A stretch of 64,000 nt of DNA, taken from contig CM045758.1 of assembly GCA_025200525.1 (NCBI GenBank), forward strand, positions 63,486,598-63,550,597. The letters run 5' to 3'. This document shows positions 11,460 through 25,400 of this stretch, piece after piece (position 1 is the first letter of the stretch; each line of letters begins with the position of its first letter). The notes under the pieces were generated by a model. The model saw nothing but the letters and a program-made list of their open reading frames with translations. It was not told the origin of the DNA and did no database searches. The translations under genes were made by a program, and so were the position numbers. This DNA comes from Camellia lanceoleosa (taxonomy: Eukaryota; Streptophyta; Magnoliopsida; Ericales; Theaceae).

Positions 11460-13926
11460 TGTGATGCCCCTGTTCCGTAATTAACTAATTGGCCCTTAAT
11501 ATGAATTTGATTATATGTTTGACATGATTTGGTATGCCATTATATGAAAATATGTGATTTTGAATTTCTATCTGTTCACCGTAGGAATATTTGTTTGATT
11601 ATCTGCATTAGAAAATAAATTGAAGGCCTTATCGGCCATAGAACCCGAAATTGACTACGCCAATATGATTGGCATAATTTTTAGAGCCTACGGTGAAATT
11701 TAATTGGAGATTGATTCGGGTCAAACTAAATTGATTTAATTAATGGATTGGTGCCATACTATTTATTATTATTAAAATTGATTAGTGGGCTTATACATAA
11801 GGGCCATTACACTTCAATTCCTCTCATTTTTAACACTTTGGCTGATATTGAACTCAAGAATAGAGAGAGAGAGAGAGGGTCGGCCTTAGAGAGAGAGGAG
11901 GGAGAGTTGTGTGGTTTGGCTCAAGACTTGGGGATCTTGAAGATTAAGTCCAAGAATTGACTAGAGTTTGGAAGACTAAACTCCTAGGTGAGTAAATTCA
12001 TGAGATTGAACTTGTAATTTTGTGAATTAAAGATTAATTGGTGATCAAGAACAAGAGTTGTGCTACAATTGATGAATTTGAAGCTAATGTGTACATGCAT
12101 GTGTAGGATCACCATGATTTTGCATAATCAAGCATGTATTAAGTTGAATATGAAAATGTGAGTGTTGAATCATACATGCAAGCATGTTTTGTTGAGTTTC
12201 ATGGTTAGAAGCACCATTTGTACCATTTGAAATAGAAATGGAGTCAAGAATTGAAATGCATGCATGATTGATGAGGATATGAAGCTTAAATGCATAAATT
12301 TAATGTATTGGAAGTAAGTTTGGTATAATTTGGGTTTGCATGTGATTGATTCATGAGTATTGAGCTTCAATATGTTGTAATTTGGTGTTTATACCATGTT
12401 AGTATGATTGTACATGAGATTTAAGCCCTTGCATGCAAGAATGGAAGCTGGGAAATTGGTTTGAAGCTCAAGAACACATTCTGGGTTTTCCAGAAATTTG
12501 AGTCCTTCGCCGAAGCGAGGATCGCCGAGAAAGCGAAAAAACGTCCTTCAGCAAAGATTTTTTCTGCAGCCATGGCTCCCGCCGAAGGAAGTTGACGCCG
12601 AGCGGGAGCTATGTAGACAGGAAGTCCGCTCGAGCGGAAGAGTTCACGCTCGAGCGGGGATTTGGGGCAACCAGTACTTTTGCAGACCTAAGGGTCCGCT
12701 GAAGGGAAGTCCACGCCGAGCGGGACCCCTGCTTTTGTCAAATTAATGCATTCTCAGAAATTGCTTTTCCGCTCTTTTCACTTCTAAACACTCTTAGGCT
12801 TGCATTGAGCATTGTGATTGAATTAAAGAGATAAGAATAAAGCCTAAAGAGGAATATGTGAATTAAAGAACGGATTGAACTATTTATGACCCATATGTGT
12901 TATGTGATATGTAGGGTCAAGCTCCAGGGCAAATCCACATGCCGACCACTGTGAGTAATATCTTAACAAGATAATTGAAGTATATCGTTGTCCAATTGTT
13001 TACTCATATGCAAGTTTCGTATGTTCCTAAATTTGAATGGCGGACAATGACCGATGGAAATAGATAATTGGGCCAAAGGCCGATGGAAATGAATGATTGG
13101 GCCGAAGGCCGATGGAAATAGATAATTGGGCCAAAGGCCGATGGAAATGGATAATTGGGCCAAAGGCCGATGGAAATGGATGATTGGGCCAAAGGCCGAT
13201 GGAAATGGATGATTGGGCCAAAGGCCGATGGAAATAGATAATTGGGCCAAAGGCCGATGGAAATGGATGATTGGGCCAAAGGCCGATGGAAATGGATAAT
13301 TGGGCCAAAGGCCGATGGAAATAAATAAAATGGGCCAAAGGCCGATGGAAATGAACGATTGGGCCAAAGGCCGATTGACATGAATGACTGGGCCGAAGGC
13401 CATTTGTTGTATTGTTCCAATAATTGCTTACGTCGCTTGTTTATTTGATATTATTCACTGGGCATTCGCTCACGCTCATTCATGTGTTTGTAGGTGAGCC
13501 GAGGGAAACTCAAACCCAGCCTCAGTGAAGTCTGTGTGGAACAACAAAGGTTTTTGGAGAGTCAGCCCTTGCGTCTCACGTACGAGACTTGCCTTCGCCT
13601 TTGTGTCGTGCTGTTCTAGGTGGTCATGTCGGCGAAGTTTTGAGTACATTTGCATATAGTTTGTTGGTTGACTCAGTTTTGAATGATCCTGTCTGTACAC
13701 AAATTTATGTTGCTATGCTTTCTGTTGTGAGTTATTAACATATGTATGTCTGGAATATTTTGATGTGCATATAAGCACGGCTCTACGGATAAAGTTTTAA
13801 ATTGCTTCCGTTTGGCCCCTATCAACTCTGTTAAAATACGTTTGGTTTGGTTTGAGGCCGTAAGTAATCGCATGATTACTGGCCGGTTACGTCCCTAACC
13901 CATGGGGGCGGGTTCGGGTCGTGACA
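11460..13926 (+). mobile_element. Solo LTR inserted in copia RNase H
   Basis: Starts TGTGATGCCCC, ends GGGTCGTGACA and is flanked by perfect 5-bp duplications CTTTC (11455-11459 and 13927-13931). Removing it and one duplication restores the RNase H reading frame of the host copia. There is no internal domain, PBS or coding region, so it is a solo LTR of about 2.47 kb. Its terminus GTCGTGACA matches the LTR end of the 39815-48794 element, so the families are related. It contains GC-rich CGCTCGAGCGG words near 12500-12735 and a 29-bp minisatellite. Confidence 0.85.
13042..13400. repeat. 29-bp minisatellite inside the solo LTR
   Basis: About twelve units of GGCCGATGGAAATGGATGAT followed by TGGGCCAAA. 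Variants include ATAGATAAT for ATGGATGAT, and one unit is altered near 13320. The array gives open frames in all three minus frames with the repeated peptide (I)SIGLWPN(Y/H)PFPSAFGP, which are artefacts of the period. There are no unique spacers between units. Confidence 0.95.
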
Positions 13927-15849
13927 CTTTCCATTATATATATGACTCTGTGCCGTCCAATTACCGATTAACTATCACAATAAATACAGATAGCAGGCAC
14001 AGGTCTTGACCAACGTGGAATATCCTTAACGAACTGGCGAAGCCATTCAGCTTCTTCAGTTGCTTTATCCAAAGTAATAAACTCAAATTCCATCACTGAT
14101 CTCAATATACACGTTTGCTTGGAAGATTTCCAAGACACGGCTGCCTTTCCGAGGGTAAACACATAACCACTAGTGGATTTGGAGTCCTTTATATCAGATA
14201 TCCAATTAGAGTCACTATACCCCTCTAGTAATCATTGGTATCCGTATAATGCAAAGACATAATCCCAAGTGTAGCGTAGATAACCTAACACCCTCATAAT
14301 GCCCCTCCAATGAGTGGCATTTGGATTACTCCTGTATCTACTAAGCCTGCAAACAGAGTAGGCTATATCTGGCCTTGTACAACTCATCAAATACATCAAA
14401 TTTCTAATGACCCAAGAATATTTTAGTTGAGAGACACTCTTACCATTATTCTTGGTCAAGTGTAGACTCACGCTCCGTGTCTTAGACACACTTATATCTG
14501 ATTTACTAAGTTTCTCAAGTATTTTCTCAACATAGTGAGATTGAGAAAATATAATACAACTAGATGTTCTGGTAATCTCAATACCTAGAATGATATCTGC
14601 AAGGCCCATATATTTCATGTCAAACTTTGAGTTTAACATTCTCTTGGTAGTTTGAACCATTTCATCATTACTACCAACAATGAGCATGTCGTCTACGTAT
14701 AGACACAAAATGACATAACCTCTGTCAGTGTCTTTAACATATATGCACTTGTCACACTCATTGATTCTAAATCCATTTAACAACATAGCGTTGTCAAACT
14801 TCTCATGCCATTGCTTCAGCGCTTGTTTCAAACCATATAATGACTTGATAAGCTTACAGACTTTCTTATTTTTCCCTAGAGCTGAAAACCCCTCGGGTTG
14901 TTCCATGTAGATTTCTTCATCTAAATCTCCATTTAAGAAAGCTACCTTTACATCCATTTGATGTATCTCTAAACCACGCAAGGCGGCTATCGCAATTACC
15001 AGTGAATGGATGTAATCCTTGTCACAGGTGAATACGTATCAAAGTAATCCAGGCCTTCTCTCTGCTTGTATCCTTTGATAACTAGCCTAGCTTTATATTT
15101 ATCAATTGACCCATCAGCTTTCTAAAGATCCACTTACTCCCCAAGGCCTTACTGCTTGGGGTTAGATCAACCACCTTCCAAGTATGGTTCTGTAAGATGG
15201 AGTCAATTTCACTTTTAATAGCTTCTTTCCATAAGGGACTTTCCGTGAAAACATCGCTTCATAGAAAGTTCGAGGTTCTCCCTCTAACATATAAGTCAAG
15301 AAGTCCAGGCCAACGGACTTGGTAGTCCTAGCCCTCTTACTCCTTCTCGGCTCATTTAAATCCTCAATTTGATCATTAACTTGATCATCTAAGTGATCAT
15401 CTGTTTGATCAGCTATGTGATCATTGTCACTTTCAACCTCTTTCATGGAACTCGGAATACATTTTCAAAGAAAGATGCATTTCTTGATTCCATGATAGTA
15501 TTCTTTTGTATATCTGGAATAGCGATCGAACCACAAGAAATCGATATGCACTGCTATATTGTGCACAACCGTTGAATACAAAGTCAACGGATTTTTAGGC
15601 TTATCCTAACCCTCTTGGGTTTAGGTATTCCCATCTTTTGCATGACACCCCCACATTTGTAGAATTTATACAAAGGCTTTTGGCCTTTTCCGAAAATTCA
15701 TACAGGGTCTTTAAACAATTCTCTGTGTCACAATGATTATGAAACTCTCCAAATCATATCACAGTAAATATATTCCCAGACTGTCATCAATCGAATTAGG
15801 CACTCAAACATATTTGGTCCAACCTATCACTCTGAAGCCAATAGTCTAA

Positions 15850-16260
15850 CTACTAGGAAACACAAATCCAAAGGTTCAATAGTCTACTACTCAAACTTCA
15901 TAACATGGCCAGAGTCTTATCACTAGGAATCACTAATTTCAAAGATGTGGTCAGTAGACTTTCTACTACTAGGAATCACAATGTCTCAACCTGTGATCAG
16001 TAGTCACTTTACTACTAGAAATCACAACGTCCTAACATAGGATCAATAGACTCTTTCATTACTTGGAATCAACATGTCTTGACATATGATCAGTAGCCTC
16101 TCTACTACTAGGAACCATCATGTCTTGACATGTGATCAGTAATCTGTTCACTACTAAGAACCACAATCTCATAACTGTGTAGCCAGTGGTCTAACACCTC
16201 CTAGGAACCACCAATTTTTTGTCTCTGTGATCAGTGATCTTATACTCACTAGGAGCCACC
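15850..16260. repeat. Degenerate tandem repeat of about 60 bp in the copia internal region
   Basis: Repeated blocks built from GATCAGTAG, CTACTACTAGGAA and TCACAA occur about seven times between 15850 and 16260 with drifting spacing. No protein is encoded. The block lies where integrase or protease would be expected in an intact copia element. Confidence 0.65.
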
Positions 16261-18498
16261 AATTTAAGAATATAATTGGAATTTAAAAATTCAAAAATAT
16301 ATTCACTCACCCTAACAGGTTGTCTCATCTTTGCTTTCAAGCAAAGTCACATAGCAATCATATATGCTATAATTGACACAAGGATAACATACTAATTGCC
16401 TTTGATTAATTCAGAAATATTATCATGCAATCTTGTGGTTTCCTTTAATCACACTTGATCTCTCTAAATCTTGTTTTAAGAATCTCGCAAGGCTTAACGT
16501 TGTCAGGTGGAACAACATTTCTGTTGTCATCTCTTGAAGCCATTTCTAAAAAATCACAACAGAATTTCATTATTCTGTGTTTTTTTTTTCTTCATAAACT
16601 AAACTTAACACTAGAAAATCCACAGTTGGAAATTTAATTCAAAATTAGTCTCACCACTTAACCTAGAATCGAACATGGTCAAGAATGTTCCTAGGAAGAC
16701 TGGACGGATCACATCAGTTCCACTTAAAACCTAGTTAACCTTTTGACAAAACTTTCAAGAGCACGTTGACTCCTAGTCTATAGAAAACAAATTTAAAATT
16801 AACTTTTCCAGGAGATAAACCAGGTTATAGGTTATAACAAACCAATATCCAAGCAAATAAAATTTGCTACCAGAATTATACCACTCATAAAAAGTTAACT
16901 GGTACTCCCGGAACTAAGCCCATTATTTCTGACTAAACTCAAAAATATTTTAGCTACTGGTAAAATTTGGTTTCATTTTTCAAACCAAAACACTTTGGAT
17001 ATAATCAGATTATTACCAAAGACTTTCTCCAAACTTGGTTTTCCAACACTTTGGGAATAAAATGATTAAACCCGAAGACTTCCTTAAACCCCAAAGGTTT
17101 GAAACCAAATCCGTCTTAGTTGTCATTTTTGAACAAATAAGAACTATTCTTTAGCCAATGCTAAACACTTTTGGTTTCTATTCCAGAAAACCAAACCAAG
17201 TTCCAAACTTTCAAGCAATTTAAAAATTGCTATAACCGAATACATGCATATAAAATGCTTATAATAATACAAGCAAAAAAAAAAAACTTGCTACTACAAA
17301 TTGGTAAACAAACCAACTAAATCTCAAGCAAAAAATGCTTCAACCATTTAAATAAAATATTCAATCAATCAGGATTCTATTTAGTCCAAAATCTTTTCCA
17401 CACTTAGAAATTCCTGTTCATCACGAAGGTTAGTCATCCAGACTTTTTGTTTTGACACCCAAAATACTATTCATTTGGTTTTGTATTTGTTTTTCCATTC
17501 CCTTTCGCATAAGTATTCATGTAAAGAAAGTTACCAAAAAACACAAGAAAATACAAACCAAACAATCTAAACAAAATGTAAATGTACTAAATTAATTGAG
17601 ACCATCTAGCTAACTATTGAATAATCAAATTAACCAATGAATTAAAATGCTAGACGAGTTACCCAACTAAAAATATGTAACTTCACAATTAATTTAAAAG
17701 TTAATAGCCATGAGTTATGAATGAACTTAATTCACAATAACCATTTAGACATATAACTTCAAATAAATAAATTCAATTCAAAATTTAATTCACCCAAACA
17801 AATTACAAAATTTATAGCTCTAAATATTAAATTGAAACTTTTAAAATAAAGTTTGTAACTCCATAATTAAATTAAAACTTTAAATTAAAATATGTAACTC
17901 CTAAATTAAATTAAAACTTTATGGACAATTAATATGTAAATATCATACACATAACTATAGACACAATAAGCATGTAATAAAAATTAAAATCCAGGAATTT
18001 TGAACATGCAAATTTTATTATAAATTTATAAATCATGAGCATGCTAAGATACAAAACTAAATTAGTACTCATATAATCAGATTATCTAAATATGCTAGAG
18101 ATCTAGTCATCAAAGGCAACCTAATGAAACTGTGCAAATACATGTGCATAGAGAACAATAAACTCCTAATTTGTAACTTCCATAAGCATGTAAAATTATA
18201 AAACTAAAACTCCAAAAAATTAAATTGATAGTTTAATTTATACATTAACTATATACATAAATATAAACAAGTTACAAACATTTTAATAGGAAAACTTATA
18301 TATGCTTGTTACAAAACAATAATCATTGAGCAATCAACATGTAAATAATTCTAAAAATTAAATCATGTACGAAAACTAAAATCTAGAAAATAATTAACAT
18401 GTCAAAAAAGCATGATTTATGAGTATGAATTTCCAGGAAAATAATTACATATGAATCTATTTATTTTTTCCATGAGAATACATAATCTGTTTTAAGTT
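16261..18498. other. Non-coding AT-rich internal part of the copia element
   Basis: AT-rich sequence with recurrent AAATTAAAACTTTA and TATGTAACT words and no recognisable gag, protease or integrase. It adjoins the 5' LTR (minus orientation). It may be a long non-coding leader or a replaced region. Confidence 0.5.
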
Positions 18499-19695
18499 TG
18501 TTGTGGAATTGTGTACTTAAGTCAAATAAATAGATTCATATTGAACAACCACTTTGAATTTCAGAATAAGAACATACTAAAATTTACAAAAATTCATAAT
18601 AAAATAAAACTAGTAGTAGGAAGCAAACCGAAACCTGTGTGATACCACAGTATCCTTAAAACAGATTAGCCGCCTTATCATGGGTGCTGGAGATATGTAG
18701 ACTTCTGTCTCCCAGAATACGACGGTCAAAACCAGCTAATGCAGAAGCACCTTCTGAATAGCTTCAACGAACTTAATAATGGTTGCACTCTCTCTAACAA
18801 GAACCAAAGAAGGGACTAGCAAAAGAAGATAGAAAAATTTTCTTTGGTGTAAAACCATCTCCAACTCTTTATCAAAACACCATCTCTATTTTCTATCAAA
18901 AAAAAAAAAAACTCTCAAAACTTATATATATTTCAAGTTGGAGGGGAAATGCCTCTATTTATACAAGTAGGGGAATCACTAGCCATAAAGGCTATACATC
19001 AATAGGCTCATCAAATGCCATTAACCATGGCCATCAATTCTAGCCATTAGGGTTAGAGTTACAAAAGTTGAAAACCTTTGGCCACTAATATGGTCATCAA
19101 CTCTATTATCAAAAGATGAGAGTTACAAAGGTCTTAACCTCCCATGTGCTTAATATATACAAATAAATATGTATATAATGATGTTTGAATAAACCAACTA
19201 GATGGGTCACACAATGGATACCAATGTTGGGTCACAACACGATCCAAACCCAATTCTCAAACATATGCACAAGCTAAGCCCAACACAACATAACTTAGCT
19301 CAAGCTTAAGATTAAGTCCAAGTCTAAGTCCAAGACCAAACCCAACACATGCACAAGCACAAGTACAAGTCTAGGCTCAGTCTAAACTAAGACTAAGTCC
19401 AAATCTAAGCCCAACTTTTATTGATGTTGTAGACGTGCCCGAGGACTCCCGAGCTCCGCACTGCGAAGGCACGAAATTCGTTTGCTCTCTAGCTACTACA
19501 AGTTTGGACTCATGTCACGGTTCTGAATCTAATCTCACAATGTGCGATGCAAGACCAATAAATCACCAAAGAGTCCAATTTGGCAAATCGTTTTGGAAAA
19601 TTGATTTTTATAAAAAAGTGTCAAACATGGACTACTTTGCCAGATACAGAGTCGCTACCTAAATATTTTGTTTTGGGGGAATTTAGAAAACCCTG

Positions 19696-21935
19696 TGTGA
19701 CGCCCTGATTCTACACTATTGGTTGTAGGCAAGGGAGAGTCACTGCTGAGTCCTATGGTCAATTTTGATAGATCCTAACAAGTATTGACACAAGGTCTCA
19801 TAAGCAACAATAAGGTGTATACCTCTGATTATGTTGAATATAAATACATAACAACCACAAATATCCTTAATTGCAAAAGCTTGTTCCATTACATTACATC
19901 CCAAAAAGAAAACTTAAATCTTCGTACGAGTCTTACAAAAATATTAAAAGAGAAATTTTTAACTTTACTAAGATAGCCAAAGGTCTTCGAAGGTTTCAGG
20001 CTCGTCATCTCCAACTATATGTTCCTCTTCGGCACCTGGCATAACACGCTGTGAGCTTTGAATGCCCAGTAAACACACACACATCCCATTCCTTTTTCCC
20101 GAGTCCAATACACAATCACAAATATAACATCAAGTAGTAAAGCATGATACACAAATAAATAAATAAATGGTTACAAGTTAGATGTTAGTAAACTAGAAAT
20201 CTCCCAAAGAGATTTCGTCCTCCCAACCACAAGAATCGGACGCGGATTATTCCCAGATGCCCCTCTTTGTCAGCTTTGTTGCAAAACTAACCTCGGATGC
20301 TTACCAACGGTTATATATCACAGAAGGCCAATCGCAGGCCTCAAAAGAGACGGTAAGATAGGGCCTTGCCCAAATCCCTCCTCACACCAAACCACTTAGG
20401 GTCCGAATACAACCGCTCCGTTCAAGGGTTCTGAAAACCGCTTGCGCAAGACTTTGACTTCCACATAGGGAATGCATCCCAAGAATCCATACATCACATT
20501 TCTCATCTTCCATTGTTTTAAAGGACCGAAAACCCAATACCACCCCAGTAAAGTTTTCCGTTGAGTTACATGTTTAAAATCAAGGTTAAACTAACTTAAC
20601 AAGATCAAAATATCCACATAAGCATGCATTATTAAGATGAAGGAGATAAAGAACATAACCATAACACATATAATATCATGCTAAGTTATGATCATAAGCT
20701 AATAAACATTTTCATGAACACAAGCGCTTAAAACATCCATGCTCAACAAAATTCCCAGATTCAATATCATATAAAGATTAGGATGAAAAGGCTATTTTAG
20801 AATTTTTTTACCGGACTTGGCCTTCCTATGGTTCGTAGAGAATTTAATCTAGTTTCTAGAACATATTTCAGAAATGGAATAGCTTTTCTAGATTTTAAGT
20901 TATTTAGCAAAAACTCCAGCGCTGTCCAGTTCGTTGACTGTTACGAAAATTTGATTTTCTTGCAACCCGCTCACTGTTTTTCCATGAAACCAATTTTAGT
21001 GGAAAACTAACTTCTTAAGGAAGATTTTGACATAAGATAGAGGTTCAGAATAATTTTATACATTTCTCTAGAATTTTTTTAATTTGGCTGCGAAACAAAT
21101 TCTAAGGCACCATACTCGAAATAAGAAGATTTGTGAGAAACCATGCTAACTAACATATATTAACCCAGAAAATTTGCTTGGATGTGTGCCTTTGGAAAGT
21201 TTGGGAGATTGGTATGAGTAGGATAGTTTTGTATCGAAATGAAGGAAACCACAAGAGAGGGAAACTCATGGTTCAACTTTTATCATTCTTAACACAAGTA
21301 ACTCATCAATAACACATCTGGAAATATTATTTAGAACCCTTAAGAACATGTATTTGAAAAAGGGAAAATGAAAGAGAAGGTTGTGTTGTGGCTTACTTGC
21401 TAACCTTGAACAAGATGGCTCTCTTCTCCCTTCCTCTTCCTCTCAACATTTCTCTCTTGTTCTCCTTCCTCTCCTTTAGTCGAATGTGTATGTGTGAGAG
21501 TGTTGCTAGTGTTTGCCATGCTAGGGAGTGGTGATATTTATAGGCAAATTTGGTATAACATGGCATAAAAGCCCATTGGTCGGAATTGAAAGGACAAGTT
21601 AGGATTTACTTGTCATTAAAGCCCACTAGTTGAAATTTAATGGACCACTAGTTGGAAAATGAATGGACACCAGTTGGAATTGAATGGACCATTATTTGGA
21701 AAATTTAATGGACCACTAGTTGGAAAATGAATGGACACTAGTTGGAATTGAATAGACCATTATTTGGAAAATTGAATGGACACCAGTTGGAATTGAATGG
21801 TCAAGTTAGGATATTCCTGTTTCGATAAAAAAAAAATGCTAATCGACAAGATTCGAAATAATTCTAGTAACTGAGGGCTTTAAGCAATAATTTAAACATT
21901 TTTTTTAAAGCGAATACATTTTTAGGGGCTTTACA
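19696..21935 (-). mobile_element. Solo LTR nested in the 19428-26853 insertion
   Basis: Plus-strand start TGTGACGCCCTG, end GGGGCTTTACA, with perfect 5-bp duplications CCCTG (19691-19695 and 21936-21940). Read on the minus strand it is TGTAAAGCCCC to GGGCGTCACA. Sequence continuity across the site is confirmed by the related copy at 58040-58080, which lacks the insertion. It is 2.24 kb with no coding region. It is the third nesting level of the 9.6-27.0 kb block. Confidence 0.85.
21600..21810. repeat. Tandem repeat built on ACTAGTTGGAA / ATGAATGGAC
   Basis: GGACCACTAGTTGGAAAATG, ACACCAGTTGGAATTGAATG and CCATTATTTGGAAAATT alternate several times within the nested solo LTR. Higher-order units are about 100 bp and imperfect. 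Confidence 0.7.
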
Positions 21936-23559
21936 CCCTGACTCGTGCCAAAAGCCACGTGTCCGTCATCACCAAAGTTGCCTCGGCTCGAGAACTTGGG
22001 TACGAGAGGGAAAGGTCATGCAATGAGCACCCCCGCTCGCCCGATCAAAGATCGGCCTTTACTAACATGATATCTTGTTTTTGAAAACACGTGTTCTTAT
22101 TCCGGTTATTAACCTAGAATTACTATGTGATGCGCACAGCATACAAGTATAGACTAGATCGCCTAAGTTAGAACAAAACATTGCATGTTCGTTTGTTCTA
22201 AAACAGTTTGAAGTTTGCTACTCACAAGTAGGCTAAAACGATGATTTTGATGAATTGTTTCAATTCAAGCAATCCAATCTTCACCCACAGGCATTCAAGC
22301 AATTATGTCAAATAAGCAATTAGCCTCATGACAAGCATGCTTTCATAGAAACACTAACACACATGTAGTATGCTAAAGCGTAAACACTCATAGTGTACTC
22401 CGAGCCAAAACAAGGAACTAGTTAGAAATCATGTATAATCCTAGTTCATGTTAAGATGGCTAATGTAACACATGCGAAAATGCAACTAAGATAGGCTCGA
22501 CTACCTAGAATGTCATGTGAAATGTAACTTGATAACATGTTGTTGAACACGTATTCAAGTAAATGTATTGAAAATACAATGCAATTAGTATGATGTGCCG
22601 AGCCTGGTGCATGCATGACAGATGAATGGATGCACGCATGCGAAACATAAGGTATGCTAAACAAAATATGTCTTAAAACTAACTATCATAAGCGGTTAAG
22701 TAAAAGGGAGAAAGAAAATGGGGGTTGGAAGACATGCATCACACACACGCACGCTTATTACAACATTGCACCCTCTCGACGGAGGGACCGAATAAGAAGC
22801 TAGCTAGCTAATCTAAGCTAATTAAACTAATTATTACAAAACAAACTAATTAACTAATCATAGTTAACTAATTATTACAAAACAAATTGAAATAGCTAAA
22901 CGCATTAACTATTAAAGTACAAAACGAATGCTTAATCTAGCTAAGTAAAGAAGCTAAATAAAGCAGTAAAACAGGAGGTTCTTAGAGGGAGAAGACTGGA
23001 TGCATGCTCGGTCGCCTCGTTTGGAAATCCGTCGTGATGCCCCAATTTGCCTCTGTTTGCAATTGTCCTCAGAACCTTGCACCAAGCTCCAGAAAGCTTC
23101 CAACTCACCTTAGAGACCTGTGGGAGGGTGGCCGACCACATAGGGATGTCACCAGCCACTGGCCGACCACTTTTTGTGTTGAAAACCAGAAAAAGTGGTT
23201 GGCAACTAGTTTTTCCGCTAGCCAAGCTTGTTGTCAGATTTCTCCAGCTTTGTCGCAATAGAGAGCAAGAAAGGACATGTCAATGTATTTGCAAGATATG
23301 TGTGTACAACTACCCTCCCTATCATTTCACAAGCTCAAGGGAGTGTAGTTCTCGACCCTCGGGCCACCAATCGCGCATTTCAATGCGTGATGGCTGAGAA
23401 GCCAAATTGCACAATTCAATGTAAAATGAATGCACAAGTAAACACATAAAGCCTAAAACTCTATCATGCTTGATCAAGAGTTGCCGGCGATCGAGAATTG
23501 AGGCACGTTTCATCACTTCAAGTATGAAACGTCCCTCATTTCTCGTGCTCGGATTAACA

Positions 23560-25400
23560 CTTAATCTAAACAACAATGCAACAACATGGCATACATAATG
23601 CAAACAACAACATAGCATACTCAATGCAATGTGACATGATCAACTTAACAAATCTAATGACATGCGAACAATGCTAATGCATGCATGCACAATGCAATGC
23701 TACAAGGGCAACTTAGCAATGTTAGGAATATGCATACTCAATGCAATGAAACAACTTGGCATACACAATGCAAATAACCACATGGCATGCACGATGCAAT
23801 GCAAGATGGCATACTTAATGCAATGAACAATAAGCATGCGAACAACATGGAAATAAACATGCTAAATGGACTTAAACCAAAAAGGGGGTAGACCTCAATC
23901 ATGCCCAAATCAGTGGCCAATGGTGATAAAATTAAGGCACATGAAGCATATACAAGCATGCACATGCAATGGCCCATCAAAGAGGCCTAAGAGCACAACT
24001 CTCAAGAGTGCTCAAAGAGTGACAAACATGGAAGTGTAACAATGCCAAGTGCACTGAAATAAGGTAAGAAATAATGCCAAATCATTCAAACAAGACAAGC
24101 AAAGCATGCAATGGTCCTTAAAGCATTAAAGCTAACAAAGAGGACTACAAAGGGGGCATGCAATACATGGCACAAATGCATGAACCAATCATGGACAGAG
24201 CTCAAGTAGGCCAAAACAAAGACCTAAACATGCTGAGATGAGGGCCCAAATACCTAGGCATGCAAGCGTACAAGCTAAGCCATAAAAGAGGCAACAATGC
24301 ACAACACTCAAAGGCACTTAAAGAGTGAATGAAGTGGAAACATGGAAATGCTAAATGCTCTGAAATAACATGATAAATGATGCCAAATCATATACATGAT
24401 GCAAATGAAGCATGCTATGGTGCCCAAAGCTTGAAGCTAGCAAGAGCACTTGTACTACAACTATGCAAAACATGAAGCATATGGCAAAGGCAACCCAAAC
24501 TATCCCAGAACATGTCAAAATGAGTCTAAAACATGTATGAAAGGAAGCTAAAATAAGCTAGCATGGAGGGCATAAGGCATGATGCATACAAGGCAAATAA
24601 GGTGGATTACACTACACCTACCAAGACCAAGCATGGGATGACTTAAGAAACAAAAATCAAAGTTATATCATGGCATAATAACCCCAAAAAACATATTGAA
24701 ATGATAGCTCGCAAGCTTGGGCATGAAGACATACGCAATGACCTATTCCTAAGGCATAAAGGACCAACCCTCCAACGCATTGAATAAGTGACAAATGTGA
24801 GTGTATGGCCATGAAACATGCACTGAAATCACATAACAAACGATGCCAAATCATTCAAATAGGCCAAGCAACGCATGCTAGTAGACTTGATATACAAAGC
24901 TAACAAGCTAGAATGTATTATAGCTATACAAAGCATGGCATGCATGACCAAAACAACATAAATCAGAGCTAGAGCATGCTAAAACATGGACAAAAGCTTC
25001 TTTAAGTTAAGCCAAAAGCATGCTAAAATGACATGTCAAAGCATGAGACACATTAGGCTAATTCATGGAATTGCACTACAAGTGCATGGAGCATGCAAAG
25101 GCCAACCAAACCAAACCTTACCTTAACAGAGGTATGACATGGTAAAACAACACCAAAAACATGCTGAAATGGACTCGAAACAAGCTAGAAAGACATGCTA
25201 CTTCATGAAGCATACAAAGCTAGTTTGTGAGGATTACACTACAAGTATATTATGCAAGAAAGGGATGATCAAGACAACCAAAAACAGTGGCATGCCATCT
25301 TAAAATAACCCCAAATACATGCTAAGAACAACCTAACACAAGCTTAATAAACATGCTCAAACATGTGGCATATGAAGCAAGTAAACAAAACACAAGGAGA
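23560..25400. repeat. Degenerate long-period repeat in the long LTR
   Basis: Blocks sharing CACTGAAATAA, ATGCCAAATCAT, AAGCATGC, GGAYTACACTACAAGT and AACATGCTRAAAT recur at irregular spacings of roughly 250-470 bases. For example, ATGCCAAATCAT occurs near 24074, 24377 and 24844. The stretch is non-coding and rich in GCATG words. Confidence 0.5.

Larger units (their letters stand above)
11290..15660 (-). pseudogene. Copia pol remnant: integrase end, RT and RNase H
   Basis: Read on the minus strand. The C-terminal part of integrase with SSAYRFLVV and ESRDATFF-like text lies around 15450-15650 with stops. The linker RRSKRARTTKSVGLDFLTY is at 15446-15162. An open RT segment at 14981-14232 carries [27 protein letters not shown] and the catalytic [13 protein letters not shown]. 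RNase H follows with [15 protein letters not shown] and CIYCDS. A solo LTR then interrupts it, and the last part resumes at 11459 with DYVKSKDNIADPLIKGLTRE, ending near 11290. Copia pol order (IN before RT) is respected. The RT block has no stop over 249 residues, but frameshifts elsewhere and the insertion make the gene dead. Confidence 0.88.

Noticed and set aside
13042..13400. CRISPR-like array
   Set aside because: Units are contiguous, diverged from one another and lack unique spacers; the sequence is a plant LTR.
13004..13420. Minus-strand frames with a repeated SIGLWPN-type peptide
   Set aside because: The period comes from the 29-bp minisatellite, and all three frames are open for the same reason.
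22941..23624. Several overlapping frames of about 70-115 codons
   Set aside because: No recognisable family. They lie inside a TSD-bounded LTR unit and overlap on both strands.
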